Shown here one piece after another: positions 17,230 through 26,650 of a stretch of DNA of 64,000 bases (the first letter of the stretch is position 1; the number at the start of each line of letters is the position of its first letter). Location: assembly GCF_015732185.1 (NCBI RefSeq), contig NZ_WIQM01000008.1, forward strand, positions 62,001 to 126,000, read 5' to 3'. Made by a program: the position numbers and the translations under genes. The stretch is from Pectinatus haikarae. GTDB lineage: Bacteria; Bacillota; Negativicutes; Selenomonadales; Selenomonadaceae. The notes below the pieces were generated by a model, which worked only from the letters and a program-made list of their open reading frames with translations, did no database searches and had not been told where the DNA came from.

Positions 17230-18387
17230 CTAACAAAAAAGCTGTCCCTTTATTATTACGTTTTTTATCCGCACATCTTCACCAAAAACGACAATGTCAG
17301 CCTGTTTGCCTTTTTCTATAGAACCTATTCTATCATACATACCTAATTCCTGCGCCGGATTTTTCGTTGCCAGCTCAATAACTTCCGGCAGTCCTGCATT
17401 ATTATTTACCGCAAAATTTGCTATGGCTCTGTCCATCGTCAATACACTTCCGGCAATAGTTTTATCTGCCAGCACTGCCTTTTGCCCTTTGACAAAAACC
17501 TTCTGCCCGCCCAATTCAGACTCGCCGTCTCCCAGCATACACGCTCTCATAGAGTCCGTTATCAATATGATCCTGTCTTTATCCTTGGCACGGTACAGCA
17601 TGCGCTGCAATGCCGGATGTACATGGACATTATCAGCAATGAGCTCACAGTACGCGTTTGTATCCATAGCGGCTCCCGCTATACCCGGTTTGCGATGGTG
17701 CAGCGGCGTCATTGCATTAAACAGATGTGTCACATGTGTAATACCCTGTTCTTTTATAGCCTTTACCGCCGTATCATAATCCGCGGAGCTGTGTCCGATC
17801 GATACGATAATATTATTTTTACGGCATTGCTCCACAAATGTGCAGTCATCGTGCAGCATCTCCGGAGCTATTGTAATCATACGTATAACATCCTTGTATT
17901 TTTCTATTTTTGCAAAATCAGCAGCGGCTATATCTTCGGCGGCTTGCGCCCCCTTACGTTCACTGTTGATGAAAGGTCCTTCCATATGGCAGCCGAGTAC
18001 GGCGGCGCCTTTACCATCATCATTTTTAACAAAATCTTTTATACAGTCAAGCGCTTTATATATTCTGGGGAAATCATAGGTCATGGTAGTCGGCAGAAAA
18101 GCTGTCACTCCTGTTTCTGCTTGATACTTTCCTATATTCTTTAATGCTTCATGCGAATTGTCCATCACATCAAAGCCCGCACAGCCATGTATATGCATAT
18201 TTATAAAGCCCGGCCCGATATAGCTTCCCTCCGCGTCCAGAATTTCTTCTGTCTGCTGCTGACAAAAACGCCGCATCGGTAAAATATCTTCTATTTTTTC
18301 ATTATAAAGCACTGCATGCTCGCTCATTATTTTAAAATGCCCGTCCCGATCTGGTATCAGTACACGTCCGTTAATAATTGCCTTCAT
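17230..18387 (-). CDS. nagA: N-acetylglucosamine-6-phosphate deacetylase
   Basis: NagA removes acetate from GlcNAc-6-phosphate made by the NagE PTS. The product has an amidohydrolase fold with HMHIHGCAGFDVMD, GCHMEGPF, SIGHSSADY, VTHLFNAMTPLHHR and ILITDSM. The start at 18387 follows GGGAGGAA; the longer frame to 18405 overlaps nagE and is less likely. It sits 14 nt after nagE and 31 nt before the IIA gene, one operon in the order nagE-nagA-crr. Glucosamine-6-phosphate deaminase (nagB), the next step, is not in this window. Confidence 0.92.
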   Translation of the reverse strand: MKAIINGRVLIPDRDGHFKIMSEHAVLYNEKIEDILPMRRFCQQQTEEILDAEGSYIGPGFINMHIHGCAGFDVMDNSHEALKNIGKYQAETGVTAFLPTTMTYDFPRIYKALDCIKDFVKNDDGKGAAVLGCHMEGPFINSERKGAQAAEDIAAADFAKIEKYKDVIRMITIAPEMLHDDCTFVEQCRKNNIIVSIGHSSADYDTAVKAIKEQGITHVTHLFNAMTPLHHRKPGIAGAAMDTNAYCELIADNVHVHPALQRMLYRAKDKDRIILITDSMRACMLGDGESELGGQKVFVKGQKAVLADKTIAGSVLTMDRAIANFAVNNNAGLPEVIELATKNPAQELGMYDRIGSIEKGKQADIVVFGEDVRIKNVIIKGQLFC

Positions 18388-18401
18388 ATTTCCTCCCTGT
18401 G

Positions 18402-19775
18402 TCACCGTTTTAGTATCGTATTTATTTCCTTGGCAATACTCTCGGCCCGCGTGCCCACGATCACCTGTATATTTTGCCCTTTCCTGACGACTCCCTTCAC
18501 ACCGAGCGCCTTTAGTGATTTTTCATCCACCAGTGCCGCATTTCTAACATTGATCCTCAGTCTGGTGATGCATGCTCTGACTTCTTCGAGATTGTCAGCA
18601 CCTCCCAGCTTCGTAATCAGCTCCGGTACATATAATACCCCAGTTTCCGCATTTTCCACCGCTTCTTCGGAATAACGCCCGACGGTATGGATATCAAAAT
18701 ATCTTATGGCCCAGCTGAATATTATGTAATAGACAACACCAAAGATCAGGCCAATCGGTATTATCAGAACAGGGTTCGTTGCAATACCCCAATTGAGTAT
18801 ATAGTCAATAAAGCCTGCCGAAAAACTGAAACCATGCAGTATACCTGCACTGTATGCCGCCGCAAGTGCCAGACCGGTAAGGATAGCATGAACGACGTAC
18901 AATCCCGGTGCCAAAAACATAAACATAAATTCTATAGGTTCCGTGATACCTGTGAAAAAAGACGTAAAGGCCATGATCAGCAGCATGACTTTTATCTTTG
19001 TTCTGTTTTCCGGTTTGGCTGCATGATAGATTGCCAGTGCAGCTGCCGGCATACCAAACATCATCATAATATAAAAACCTGCCATAAACATGCCGGCATT
19101 AGGATCACCTGCGAAAAAACGGCTGAGATCTCCGGTAACCGCCACTCCGTCAGCGGTGGTATAATTACCTGAAATAAACCAGATGAAGCTGTTTAGGATA
19201 TGATGCAGCCCAATCGGTATAAGCAGCCTGTTAAGCAGACCGTAAATAAAAGCACCCACAGCGCCTGCATTTACTATCCACACGCCGAGACTATTTATAA
19301 CATTCTGACACGGCTCCCAGACAATACTAAAAACAGCGGCCGATACAGCTGCCAGCAGTGCAGTAATTATGGGAACAAGCCGAGTTCCGCCGAAAAAGCC
19401 TACACATTCGGGGACTTTTATGCAATGAAATCTGTTATATAAAAAGCCTGCCTCGATACCGCTCACGATTCCCGCCAAAACTCCCATATCCAGATTTTCA
19501 TCAATAGCTTTCATTCCAGCTGTAAGCACCAAATAGCCGATCGCACCGGCCAGCGCTGCTGCTCCATTATTATCGCGCGCAATACCGATTGCCACCCCTA
19601 TAGCGAAAATAAGTGCTATATTCGTAAAAATCGTCTCTCCCGCCTTCATTATAAAAGGTATATTAAATATATCGGGTGCGCCCAAACGCAAAAGTAAAGC
19701 CGCAGCCGGAAGCACCGCAATAGGCAGCATGACCGCCCCGCCTATACGTTGCATTCCGCCAAACCATTTATCCAT
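18402..19775 (-). CDS. nagE: PTS N-acetylglucosamine transporter EIICB
   Basis: This is a membrane permease and phosphotransferase for N-acetylglucosamine. The EIIC domain (about residues 1-370) begins MDKWFGGMQRIGGAVMLPIA and contains many membrane segments and the motif GITEPIEFMFMFLAP. The EIIB domain at the C-terminus carries the phospho-cysteine in ACITRLRI. There is no IIA domain; a separate IIA gene ends the operon. ATG at 19775 follows GGGAGAA. The glucose permease PtsG is a close relative, but nagA next door supports GlcNAc. Confidence 0.9.
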   Translation of the reverse strand: MDKWFGGMQRIGGAVMLPIAVLPAAALLLRLGAPDIFNIPFIMKAGETIFTNIALIFAIGVAIGIARDNNGAAALAGAIGYLVLTAGMKAIDENLDMGVLAGIVSGIEAGFLYNRFHCIKVPECVGFFGGTRLVPIITALLAAVSAAVFSIVWEPCQNVINSLGVWIVNAGAVGAFIYGLLNRLLIPIGLHHILNSFIWFISGNYTTADGVAVTGDLSRFFAGDPNAGMFMAGFYIMMMFGMPAAALAIYHAAKPENRTKIKVMLLIMAFTSFFTGITEPIEFMFMFLAPGLYVVHAILTGLALAAAYSAGILHGFSFSAGFIDYILNWGIATNPVLIIPIGLIFGVVYYIIFSWAIRYFDIHTVGRYSEEAVENAETGVLYVPELITKLGGADNLEEVRACITRLRINVRNAALVDEKSLKALGVKGVVRKGQNIQVIVGTRAESIAKEINTILKR

Positions 19776-19892
19776 TATTTTTCTCCCATATGTAAAAATA
19801 TTCCCGCCAATTGTTATCATAAATAATATTATTTTATTGTACTCCGACAATAGGACAGTGACAATATAATTATTTATATTGCCTTTTCAGGC

Positions 19893-19942
19893 ATAAAAAT
19901 ACACCTTGGCTTGAGTAATTTTTCCTTCAATCCCAGGTGTAT
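19893..19942 (-). terminator. Intrinsic terminator downstream of hemL
   Basis: On the minus strand an 8-bp stem (19935-19942 with 19899-19906) encloses a long loop and is followed by a T run (the A run at 19894-19898 on the plus strand). It lies just past the hemL stop. Confidence 0.65.
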
Positions 19943-19950
19943 GCATCTTA

Positions 19951-21273
19951 CTATTTATTTTTAAACTGAGCCACAGCTTTAAAGGCATTACGGGCAGCGA
20001 TCTCTGTTTTTTCTATATCTTCATCATTATGCGCACCGCTCATGAACAAGGTTTCAAACTGAGAAGGCGCCAGATATATCCCCTGTTCCAGCATTGATCT
20101 AAAGTATATTTTAAAAGCCTCCTGATCGGAAGCCGCCGCCGTTTCATAATCATAAACTTCACCGGCATTGAAAAATATACCAAACATTGAACCGGCCTGA
20201 TGGGCCTGTATTTTTATCCCTGCTTCCTTTGCGGACGCCTGCATGCTGAGAAGCAGTCTTTTTGTTTTCAATGTCAAAATGCGGCTGTAATCAGGCTGCC
20301 CGTCTTCAGGGTCCATAGTCAGCAGAGACAGTGTGACAATTCCCGCCGTCATAGCCAGCGGATTGCCGCTCAATGTTCCGGCCTGATAAACCGGTCCCTT
20401 TGGTGCCACCATATCCATTATTTCTTTCTTTCCGCCATATGCGGCAACGGGCAGGCCGCCCCCTATTATCTTACCGAGACAGGTCATATCGGGAACTATT
20501 CCGTAAGCCGCCTGTGCACCTCCCAATGATGCCCTAAAACCGCACATAACTTCGTCAAAAATCAAAACAATACCATTTTTTTGCGTCAAATCACGCAAAG
20601 TACGCAGATACCCCTGCTTTGGCAAAACAAGGCCCATATTGCCGGCGACAGGCTCGACTATCACAGCAGCGATCTCTTCTGCCCGTTCTTCCAAAACTTT
20701 TTTTATAGCTTCACTGTCATTATATGGTACGGTAATCGTATCCTGCGCTGTCCCTTTTGTCACACCCGGACTGTCAGGCACACCGAAGGTAGCCGCACCT
20801 GAACCGGCTTTGACCAGCAGACTGTCACCATGTCCGTGATAGCAGCCGATAAACTTGACGATTTTATCCCGTCCGGTGTATCCTCTGGCGGCACGCAGAG
20901 CACTCATGGTAGCCTCTGTTCCCGAATTTACCATCCGTATCTTTTCAATGGAAGGATAAACTTGCATGACAAGCTTTGCCAGCTCGCTTTCAAGCAAAGT
21001 CGGCGCTCCGTAGCTTGTTCCCTTTTCGACGGCTTTTTGCAGTGCCGCCACCACCTGAGGATGTGCATGTCCCACAACCATCGGTCCCCACGAGCCGACA
21101 TAGTCAATATATTCATTTCCGTCTATATCATATATTTTGCTTCCCTTTGCATGATCAATAAACGGCGGATCACAATCCACACTTTTATAAGAACGTACCG
21201 GACTGTTCACACCTCCCGGCATCAGGGTCTTCGCTTCGCTGAAAGCGGCATGAGATTTATCCAAATGAAGCAT
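19951..21273 (-). CDS. hemL: Glutamate-1-semialdehyde 2,1-aminomutase
   Basis: HemL is a PLP enzyme making 5-aminolevulinate from glutamate-1-semialdehyde, the second step of the C5 route. It has [13 protein letters not shown] near the start, [31 protein letters not shown] and the PLP-lysine region [15 protein letters not shown]. Length (440) is typical. It lies 38 nt after hemB and is the last gene of the tetrapyrrole run, with a terminator behind it. Confidence 0.96.
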   Translation of the reverse strand: MLHLDKSHAAFSEAKTLMPGGVNSPVRSYKSVDCDPPFIDHAKGSKIYDIDGNEYIDYVGSWGPMVVGHAHPQVVAALQKAVEKGTSYGAPTLLESELAKLVMQVYPSIEKIRMVNSGTEATMSALRAARGYTGRDKIVKFIGCYHGHGDSLLVKAGSGAATFGVPDSPGVTKGTAQDTITVPYNDSEAIKKVLEERAEEIAAVIVEPVAGNMGLVLPKQGYLRTLRDLTQKNGIVLIFDEVMCGFRASLGGAQAAYGIVPDMTCLGKIIGGGLPVAAYGGKKEIMDMVAPKGPVYQAGTLSGNPLAMTAGIVTLSLLTMDPEDGQPDYSRILTLKTKRLLLSMQASAKEAGIKIQAHQAGSMFGIFFNAGEVYDYETAAASDQEAFKIYFRSMLEQGIYLAPSQFETLFMSGAHNDEDIEKTEIAARNAFKAVAQFKNK

Positions 21274-21313
21274 ACATTTCCCAACTTTCCTCTATAATAT
21301 TACTCTAAATCTG

Positions 21314-22312
21314 CTATTCGCTTTCGCGCAGCCATTTTGCCGCATCAATGGCATGATAGGTTATGATACTGTCGGCACCTGCCCGCTTCATACTGGTCAG
21401 TGTCTCCAGCACGATGCGTTTTTCATCGATCCAGCCATTTTGGGCGGCAGCCTTCACCATCGCATATTCTCCGCTCACATTATAGGTGACAAGCGGCAGA
21501 TTTATATGTTCCCTGACACGTCTCACTATATCGAGATATGATAATGCCGGCTTGACTATGATCATATCCGCGCCCTCGTCCAAATCAAGGTCCACTTCCT
21601 TCATAGCCTCAAGCGCATTTGCCGGATCCATTTGATAAGCACGCCGATCACCAAAGGAAGGTGTAGAATCAGCCGCATCCCTGAAAGGACCATAGTAGGC
21701 TGAAGCATATTTTACGGCATATGACATAACAGATATATTAATAAAGCCATCATCATCAAGCGCCTGGCGGATTGCCGACACTCTGCCATCCATCATATCA
21801 GAAGGGGCAACGATATCAGCGCCTGCTTTTGCCTGACTCACGGCAACTTTCTGCAAAAGTTCAAGAGTCGCGTCATTGTCCACATAGTGTCCGCACAATT
21901 TACCGCAGTGTCCGTGCGAAGTATATTGACAAAGACATACATCGCCCACGATCACCATTTCCGGTACAGCCTGTTTTATGGCAGTTATCGCGCATTGCAC
22001 GGGACTTTGCATATCCCATGCCGACGAACCGATCTCATCTTTATATTCCGGCAAGCCAAAGATCTCCACTGCCGGAATGCCCAGTGCCCATATTTCTTTT
22101 GCGAGCTTCACCGCATTATCCACGGAAATACGGTAACAATTAGGCATACTCGGTATTTCCTCCATGACATTTTTGCCTGCCACTACAAATATAGGATAAA
22201 TAAAATCCTTTGCGGAAATTTCTGTTTCCCTGACCATCGAACGGAGAGCAGGAGAGATACGCATGCGGCGCGGACGTAATTTTTGCGGAAATTTACTTTC
22301 TTTCATGATCAT
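21314..22312 (-). CDS. hemB: Delta-aminolevulinic acid dehydratase
   Basis: HemB condenses two aminolevulinate molecules to porphobilinogen. Key segments are the cysteine-rich VCLCQYTSHGHCG (zinc-type site), the Schiff-base lysine in AVKYASAYYGPFRDA and VKPALSYLDI. I chose ATG at 22312; ATG 22306 and TTG 22315 are also possible. The ribosome-binding site GAAGAGGTG lies ~26 nt upstream, with a perfect hairpin in between (separate entry). hemL follows directly. An extended -10 promoter lies upstream, after the ABC transporter genes. Confidence 0.94.
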   Translation of the reverse strand: MIMKESKFPQKLRPRRMRISPALRSMVRETEISAKDFIYPIFVVAGKNVMEEIPSMPNCYRISVDNAVKLAKEIWALGIPAVEIFGLPEYKDEIGSSAWDMQSPVQCAITAIKQAVPEMVIVGDVCLCQYTSHGHCGKLCGHYVDNDATLELLQKVAVSQAKAGADIVAPSDMMDGRVSAIRQALDDDGFINISVMSYAVKYASAYYGPFRDAADSTPSFGDRRAYQMDPANALEAMKEVDLDLDEGADMIIVKPALSYLDIVRRVREHINLPLVTYNVSGEYAMVKAAAQNGWIDEKRIVLETLTSMKRAGADSIITYHAIDAAKWLRESE

Positions 22313-22313
22313 C

Positions 22314-22346
22314 AAGAGAGTATTCGGCTCTCTTTGTCACCTCTTC
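22314..22346 (-). promoter_or_regulatory. Hairpin between ribosome-binding site and hemB start
   Basis: A 7-bp perfect stem (22314-22320 with 22328-22334, loop of 7) lies between GAAGAGGTG (22338-22346) and the ATG at 22312. In the folded form the ribosome-binding site is brought to about 4-5 nt from the start; unfolded it is ~26 nt away. No other ribosome-binding site is visible. Confidence 0.5.
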
Positions 22347-22372
22347 TTACGAAAATATTGAATCTGATTCAT

Positions 22373-22401
22373 ATTATAGCACAGTATCATCTGTTTAACA
22401 G
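22373..22401 (-). promoter_or_regulatory. Extended -10 promoter for hemB-hemL
   Basis: On the minus strand TGCTATAAT (the -10 hexamer at 22373-22378) is preceded by a weak -35 (CTGTTA, 22396-22401) at 17 nt. Confidence 0.5.
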
Positions 22402-22444
22402 ATTTTTACCTGTCTTTTTCCAATATATCGATATCACTCTTCGG

Positions 22445-23200
22445 TTATGTATTCTGCGTGAAACGAGCCAAAAATTCCTTTGTCCTTTCATGTTTGGGAC
22501 TGCCAAAAACTTCCTGCGGTGTGCCATCTTCAACAATAACTCCGTCAGCCATATAAATAACACGCGTCGATACATCTCTGGCAAATGCCATTTCATGCGT
22601 TACGATTATCATTGTAAGACCTTCCTCGGCAAGTTCACGCATTACTTCCAATACTTCTCCCACCATCTGCGGGTCCAGCGCAGAAGTAGGTTCATCAAAC
22701 AGGAGGATCTGCGGTTTGATGGCCAGTGCCCGCGCTATTGCCACACGCTGTTTCTGTCCGCCTGACAGTTGATCAGGCCGGGCATTTATGTACTGTGCCA
22801 TACCTACCTTTTCCAGATATTTCATGGCTGTTTGTCTTGCCTCTTCCCTGCTCCTTTTCAAAACAGTGACAGGACTTACCATGCAATTTTGCAGGACAGT
22901 CATATTCGTGAATAAATTAAAAGACTGAAAAACCATTCCTACCTTTGTCCTGTACAAAGCAATGTTGTTGCTTGTATCCAGAACATTCTTGCCTTCAAAA
23001 ATGATGTCTCCTGATGTGGGCATCTCCAAAAGATTTATACAGCGCAGCATCGTTGATTTTCCTGAACCGGAAGCACCTATCACGCTTATCACGTTTCCCT
23101 GACCGACTTCAAAATCTATATCCTTAAGTATTTCCCGCTCACCAAAATATTTGACCAGATGATTTATTGCCAAAATAGGCTTTTTCTTTTCTGTAGTCAA
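22445..23200 (-). CDS. Polar amino-acid ABC transporter, ATP-binding protein
   Basis: This is the ATPase of a GlnQ/HisP/ArtP-type importer. It has Walker [10 protein letters not shown], signature LSGGQKQR, Walker [13 protein letters not shown] and the switch VTHEM. The frame is open upstream to 23332 inside the permease gene, but the real start is TTG at 23200, with GGAGGG just before it and one base after the permease stop. The 252-residue length is then typical. It works with the permease and binding protein encoded upstream. The substrate (glutamate, glutamine, cystine, basic amino acid) cannot be read from the ATPase. Confidence 0.9.
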   Translation of the reverse strand: MTTEKKKPILAINHLVKYFGEREILKDIDFEVGQGNVISVIGASGSGKSTMLRCINLLEMPTSGDIIFEGKNVLDTSNNIALYRTKVGMVFQSFNLFTNMTVLQNCMVSPVTVLKRSREEARQTAMKYLEKVGMAQYINARPDQLSGGQKQRVAIARALAIKPQILLFDEPTSALDPQMVGEVLEVMRELAEEGLTMIIVTHEMAFARDVSTRVIYMADGVIVEDGTPQEVFGSPKHERTKEFLARFTQNT

Positions 23201-23201
23201 T

Positions 23202-24002
23202 TTATTTCCCTCCCATTTTCGTACCGTTAGGAAATATGCCGCTCGGATCAGCCATCGGATCGCCGACCAGCTGATAATCCGCCGAACCGGCCATTCTGCG
23301 TTCGAAATAGCGTAAAATACGTGATGCGGCAAAAGTCATAATAAAATAAATCACACAGGTAACAAAAAAGACTTCAAAATATCGATAATATACACCCGCC
23401 GCAGATTTAGACGCAAAATAAAGCTCTGTGACCGAAATAACATTCAGTACTGATGTATCCTTTATATTTATAATAAGATTATTGCCGATCTGAGGCATTA
23501 TATTTCTAAGTGCCTGAGGCAGGACAACTGTGTACATCGTCTGGAAATGGTTCATTCCTATTGCCATGGCAGCTTCGGTCTGCCCTTTATCAATAGAAAT
23601 TATACCGCCGCGCACCGTTTCCGCCATATAAGCTCCCGTATTCACCGAAACCACCAAAAATCCCGCCAGCATAGCTGACATATCGATGTTAAAAACAGCC
23701 ATTGATCCGTAATAAACCACCATGGCCTGAACTATCATAGGTGTCCCGCGAAAAATCTCTACATAGGCTGCCAAAACAAACTGGACTGCCCTGTTCAGTA
23801 TTTTAAGTCCCGTATTTGTTCTTTCTGTAATAGGTACTGTTTGCACAATTCCCACAAAAAGACCGATAGCACACCCGATGAGTGTGCCCACTATAGCCAG
23901 CAGCAGAGTCACGCCAGCTCCCTGCAGCAAAGCACCGCCGTATTGATTAATGATGAATACAACCCAGCCGAAAAAAGTTGTCGGCATATCCGCTGTCATC
24001 AA
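23202..24002 (-). CDS. Polar amino-acid ABC transporter, permease
   Basis: This is a HisM/GlnP-type membrane subunit, 266 residues, with about five membrane segments and the EAA-like loop [31 protein letters not shown] that contacts the ATPase. It follows the binding-protein gene after a ~136-nt gap that contains a terminator-like hairpin, and it is joined to the ATPase gene with one base between. The usual three-part importer is therefore complete. Confidence 0.9.
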   Translation of the reverse strand: MMTADMPTTFFGWVVFIINQYGGALLQGAGVTLLLAIVGTLIGCAIGLFVGIVQTVPITERTNTGLKILNRAVQFVLAAYVEIFRGTPMIVQAMVVYYGSMAVFNIDMSAMLAGFLVVSVNTGAYMAETVRGGIISIDKGQTEAAMAIGMNHFQTMYTVVLPQALRNIMPQIGNNLIINIKDTSVLNVISVTELYFASKSAAGVYYRYFEVFFVTCVIYFIMTFAASRILRYFERRMAGSADYQLVGDPMADPSGIFPNGTKMGGK

Positions 24003-24077
24003 ACCACTCCCTTAACAAAGATTACAAAAAGTCGCAAAAAACTAAACATATTATACTATGTTTACCGCAATTAAACC

Positions 24078-24120
24078 ATAAAAAAATATGAGGGGCAGTT
24101 TTTACACCGCTCCCTCACAT
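24078..24120 (-). terminator. Terminator-like hairpin between binding protein and permease genes
   Basis: On the minus strand a GC-rich stem (TGAGGG paired with CCCTCA, plus GC) with a loop of ~14 is followed by seven T. Placed between the binding-protein gene and the rest, it would lower expression of the membrane parts relative to the binding protein. Confidence 0.6.
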
Positions 24121-24138
24121 CTTTGTGCCATCTTCAGA

Positions 24139-24981
24139 TCATTTAGCCAAAGGCTGGTCCTTTATTGCTTCTTCCATCATTTTCGCACGGTCATCTTCAT
24201 TGATCTTTGCAAGCTGTTCATTTATCTTCTGCAGCAGCTCACTGTTGCCTTTTTTTACCGCTATGCCCATTTCCACATCTTCCGTGGATGCTTTGAATCC
24301 GCCTTCATCTTTAAAGTCCAGCATTTTTAGATCGGGATTGGCATAAGCCGCCGCCATGGCTGTAGGTTTGTCCAAAACCAAAACGTCTACCTTGCCGGAA
24401 GTCAAAGCTACCACCATCCCCGGCACATTATCAATTGCCGGCTGCTTATCAGCATTTGGAATCTGATCAATCAGATCATACCATACCGTATTGAGCTGAG
24501 ATGTTGCCACTGCGCCTTTTAAATCAGCAACACTTTTTGCTTCGGCATACTTGCCGTCTTTTTTTACAAGAGCAACGATCGAAGCATTATAATATACGTC
24601 GGAAAAGTCCACTGTTTGTTTGCGTTTTTCAGTTATGCTCATACCGGCGATTACAGCATCTATTTTACCTGTATTAACAGCCGGAATCAATCCGTCCCAT
24701 TCCATCTTATGAATTTCCAGCTTATAGCCCATGCCGTCCGCGATCTTTTTAGCCATTAAAATATCATATCCCATGGCATATTGGTCCGCATCCGCTATTT
24801 TTACCGCTCCGTTAGCATCGTCATTCTGCGCCCAGTTAAATGGGGCATACGCGCATTCCAGTCCCACACGCAGTACTTTTTTGTCCGAATCGGCAGAACC
24901 GCCGCAGCCGGCAATCAAAGCTGTGCCGATAGTCAGCACACATACAGCGATTATAGCCGCAATTTTCTTTGTCACTTTCAT
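24139..24981 (-). CDS. Polar amino-acid ABC transporter, substrate-binding lipoprotein
   Basis: This is a family 3 solute-binding protein. The N-terminus KKIAAIIAVCVLTIGTALIA is followed by GC, a lipobox, so the mature protein is a lipoprotein. The binding domain has LRVGLECAYAPFNW, GYDILMAKKIADGMG, WDGLIPAVNTGKIDAVIAGM and TEKRKQTVDFSDVYY, as in glutamine, arginine and cystine binders. ATG at 24981 follows AGGGTGG; the frame extends to 25056 without a better site. A perfect consensus promoter lies upstream. The gene is set between cobA-hemD and hemB. Confidence 0.9.
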   Translation of the reverse strand: MKVTKKIAAIIAVCVLTIGTALIAGCGGSADSDKKVLRVGLECAYAPFNWAQNDDANGAVKIADADQYAMGYDILMAKKIADGMGYKLEIHKMEWDGLIPAVNTGKIDAVIAGMSITEKRKQTVDFSDVYYNASIVALVKKDGKYAEAKSVADLKGAVATSQLNTVWYDLIDQIPNADKQPAIDNVPGMVVALTSGKVDVLVLDKPTAMAAAYANPDLKMLDFKDEGGFKASTEDVEMGIAVKKGNSELLQKINEQLAKINEDDRAKMMEEAIKDQPLAK

Positions 24982-25041
24982 AAACCGCATCCACCCTTTT
25001 AAATAATTTACCAGATTATTACAATAATATAATATTTTTTC

Positions 25042-25070
25042 ATTATAACAACGCATAGTTTGCTTGTCAA
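25042..25070 (-). promoter_or_regulatory. Consensus promoter of the amino-acid ABC transporter
   Basis: On the minus strand TTGACA (25065-25070) and TATAAT (25042-25047) are exactly 17 nt apart. It lies in the ~100-nt gap after cobA-hemD, so the transporter genes can be transcribed independently of the upstream hem genes. Confidence 0.85.
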
Positions 25071-25080
25071 TTCAATCTAT

Positions 25081-26592
25081 TCACTCATAAAATCTGCGGA
25101 CAGCGTCTATCAAACCGGCAATAGTATACTTCTGTGCAACAACATCAGGTTTTATTCCATTTTCACGGCATGTTTGTGCCGTGATAGGCCCAATGCAGGC
25201 CACAACAGCATTATTGATCAATTCTGTCTTGTTGCCAAGCAGCTTAAGAAGATTCGTTACGGTAGAGGAGCTGGTGAATGTAATAGCATCTATTTCTCCC
25301 GCCGCCAGCCTGCCTTCAATATCGTCATCAGATGATGCAGCAGTCACTGTTTTATAGCATTGGACTACATCCACCCTTGCGCCGGCCTTAGTCAGCTCAT
25401 CTGGAAGTACAGATCGTGCCTCTTTGGCTCTGGGAATGAGTATTTTTGTCCCTTTTTCGATACGTGTTCCCAGCTCTGCCAATATACCTTCCGCGCAAAA
25501 GTCATACGGTACAACATCCGCTCTGATGCCGCAACGGCTGAGTTCCTTTTCCGTACTGCTGCCGATAGCCGCTATATACGCTTTTCCCAAAGCACGTGTA
25601 TCCAGTTTCTTATCAGCCAGACGTTCAAAAAATCTCGCCACGCCATTTACACTGGTGAATACGATCCAATCATATGTACTGATATTTTCAATGGCATTAT
25701 CCAGCCCTGCAAAATCATCATCCGGATCTTCAATACTGATGACAGGTGCTTCCACACATGCGGCACCATACTGTTCCAGTCCTTCTGTCAATTTTGAAGC
25801 CTGCTCTCTTGCCCTCGTGACCAGAATTTTTCTGCCAAACAGCTCCTTATTATCAAACCATCTCAATGAATCCCTCAAGTTGACGACATCGCCGACTATA
25901 AAAACAGCCGGCGGCTTAAGTCCATGCTTTTCCACATCAGCCGCGGCATTTTCCACAGTAGTCACCAATACTTCCTGCTGAGCCTTAGTTCCCCATCTCA
26001 CAAGGGCTGCCGGAGTTTCCGGTTTTCTGCCGTTTGCGATAAGCTGTTTGGTTATATGCGGCAGATTGCCTACTCCCATCAAAAATACCAATGTGTCTAT
26101 GCCGACCGCAAGATTACGCCAATTTATCCCCGACGCACTGCGGGTCGGATCTTCGTGACCGGTGATGACAGCAAATGATGCCGCCACTTTACGGTGTGTA
26201 ACCGGTATTCCGGCATAAGCAGCCGCGGAAATAGCCGACGTGACACCCGGAACTATTTCAAACGGCAGTCCATTCTCTCTGAGAGCCAGTGCTTCCTCAC
26301 CGCCGCGTCCAAACACGAAAGGATCGCCGCCTTTTAACCTGGCTACCGTTTTTCCTGCCCCGGCTTTATCCACCAGCAGCTGATTTATTTCTTCCTGCCG
26401 CATCGTGTGCTTGTCTGCCTGCTTTCCCACATATATCAGTTCCGCTCCGTTCGCGGCATAAGCAAGTAATTTCTTATCGGCTAAATAGTCATAGACTATT
26501 ATGTCAGCCTTTTTTATGCATTCTGCTCCCTTTATTGTCAAGAGTCCGGCATCGCCCGGTCCGGCACCTATAAGATAAACAATTCCCGCCAT
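25081..26592 (-). CDS. cobA-hemD: Uroporphyrinogen-III C-methyltransferase / uroporphyrinogen-III synthase fusion
   Basis: This is a two-domain protein of 503 residues. The N-terminal ~245 residues are a SAM-dependent uroporphyrinogen-III methyltransferase: VYLIGAGPGDAGLLTIKGAE, VARLKGGDPFVFGRGGEEA, VPGVTSAISAAAYAGIPVTHR. From about residue 255 (KILVTRAREQASKL) a HemD domain closes the uroporphyrinogen-III ring. The fusion makes the branch point to sirohaem and cobalamin in one chain. It is common in Firmicutes and fits the adjacent precorrin-2 dehydrogenase gene. It lies 58 nt after hemC. Confidence 0.93.
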   Translation of the reverse strand: MAGIVYLIGAGPGDAGLLTIKGAECIKKADIIVYDYLADKKLLAYAANGAELIYVGKQADKHTMRQEEINQLLVDKAGAGKTVARLKGGDPFVFGRGGEEALALRENGLPFEIVPGVTSAISAAAYAGIPVTHRKVAASFAVITGHEDPTRSASGINWRNLAVGIDTLVFLMGVGNLPHITKQLIANGRKPETPAALVRWGTKAQQEVLVTTVENAAADVEKHGLKPPAVFIVGDVVNLRDSLRWFDNKELFGRKILVTRAREQASKLTEGLEQYGAACVEAPVISIEDPDDDFAGLDNAIENISTYDWIVFTSVNGVARFFERLADKKLDTRALGKAYIAAIGSSTEKELSRCGIRADVVPYDFCAEGILAELGTRIEKGTKILIPRAKEARSVLPDELTKAGARVDVVQCYKTVTAASSDDDIEGRLAAGEIDAITFTSSSTVTNLLKLLGNKTELINNAVVACIGPITAQTCRENGIKPDVVAQKYTIAGLIDAVRRFYE

Positions 26593-26650
26593 TTTTTCCT
26601 CCGCACTAATATCAAGATATTATTTTCCGCAATATGCAAAACCAATCTGC

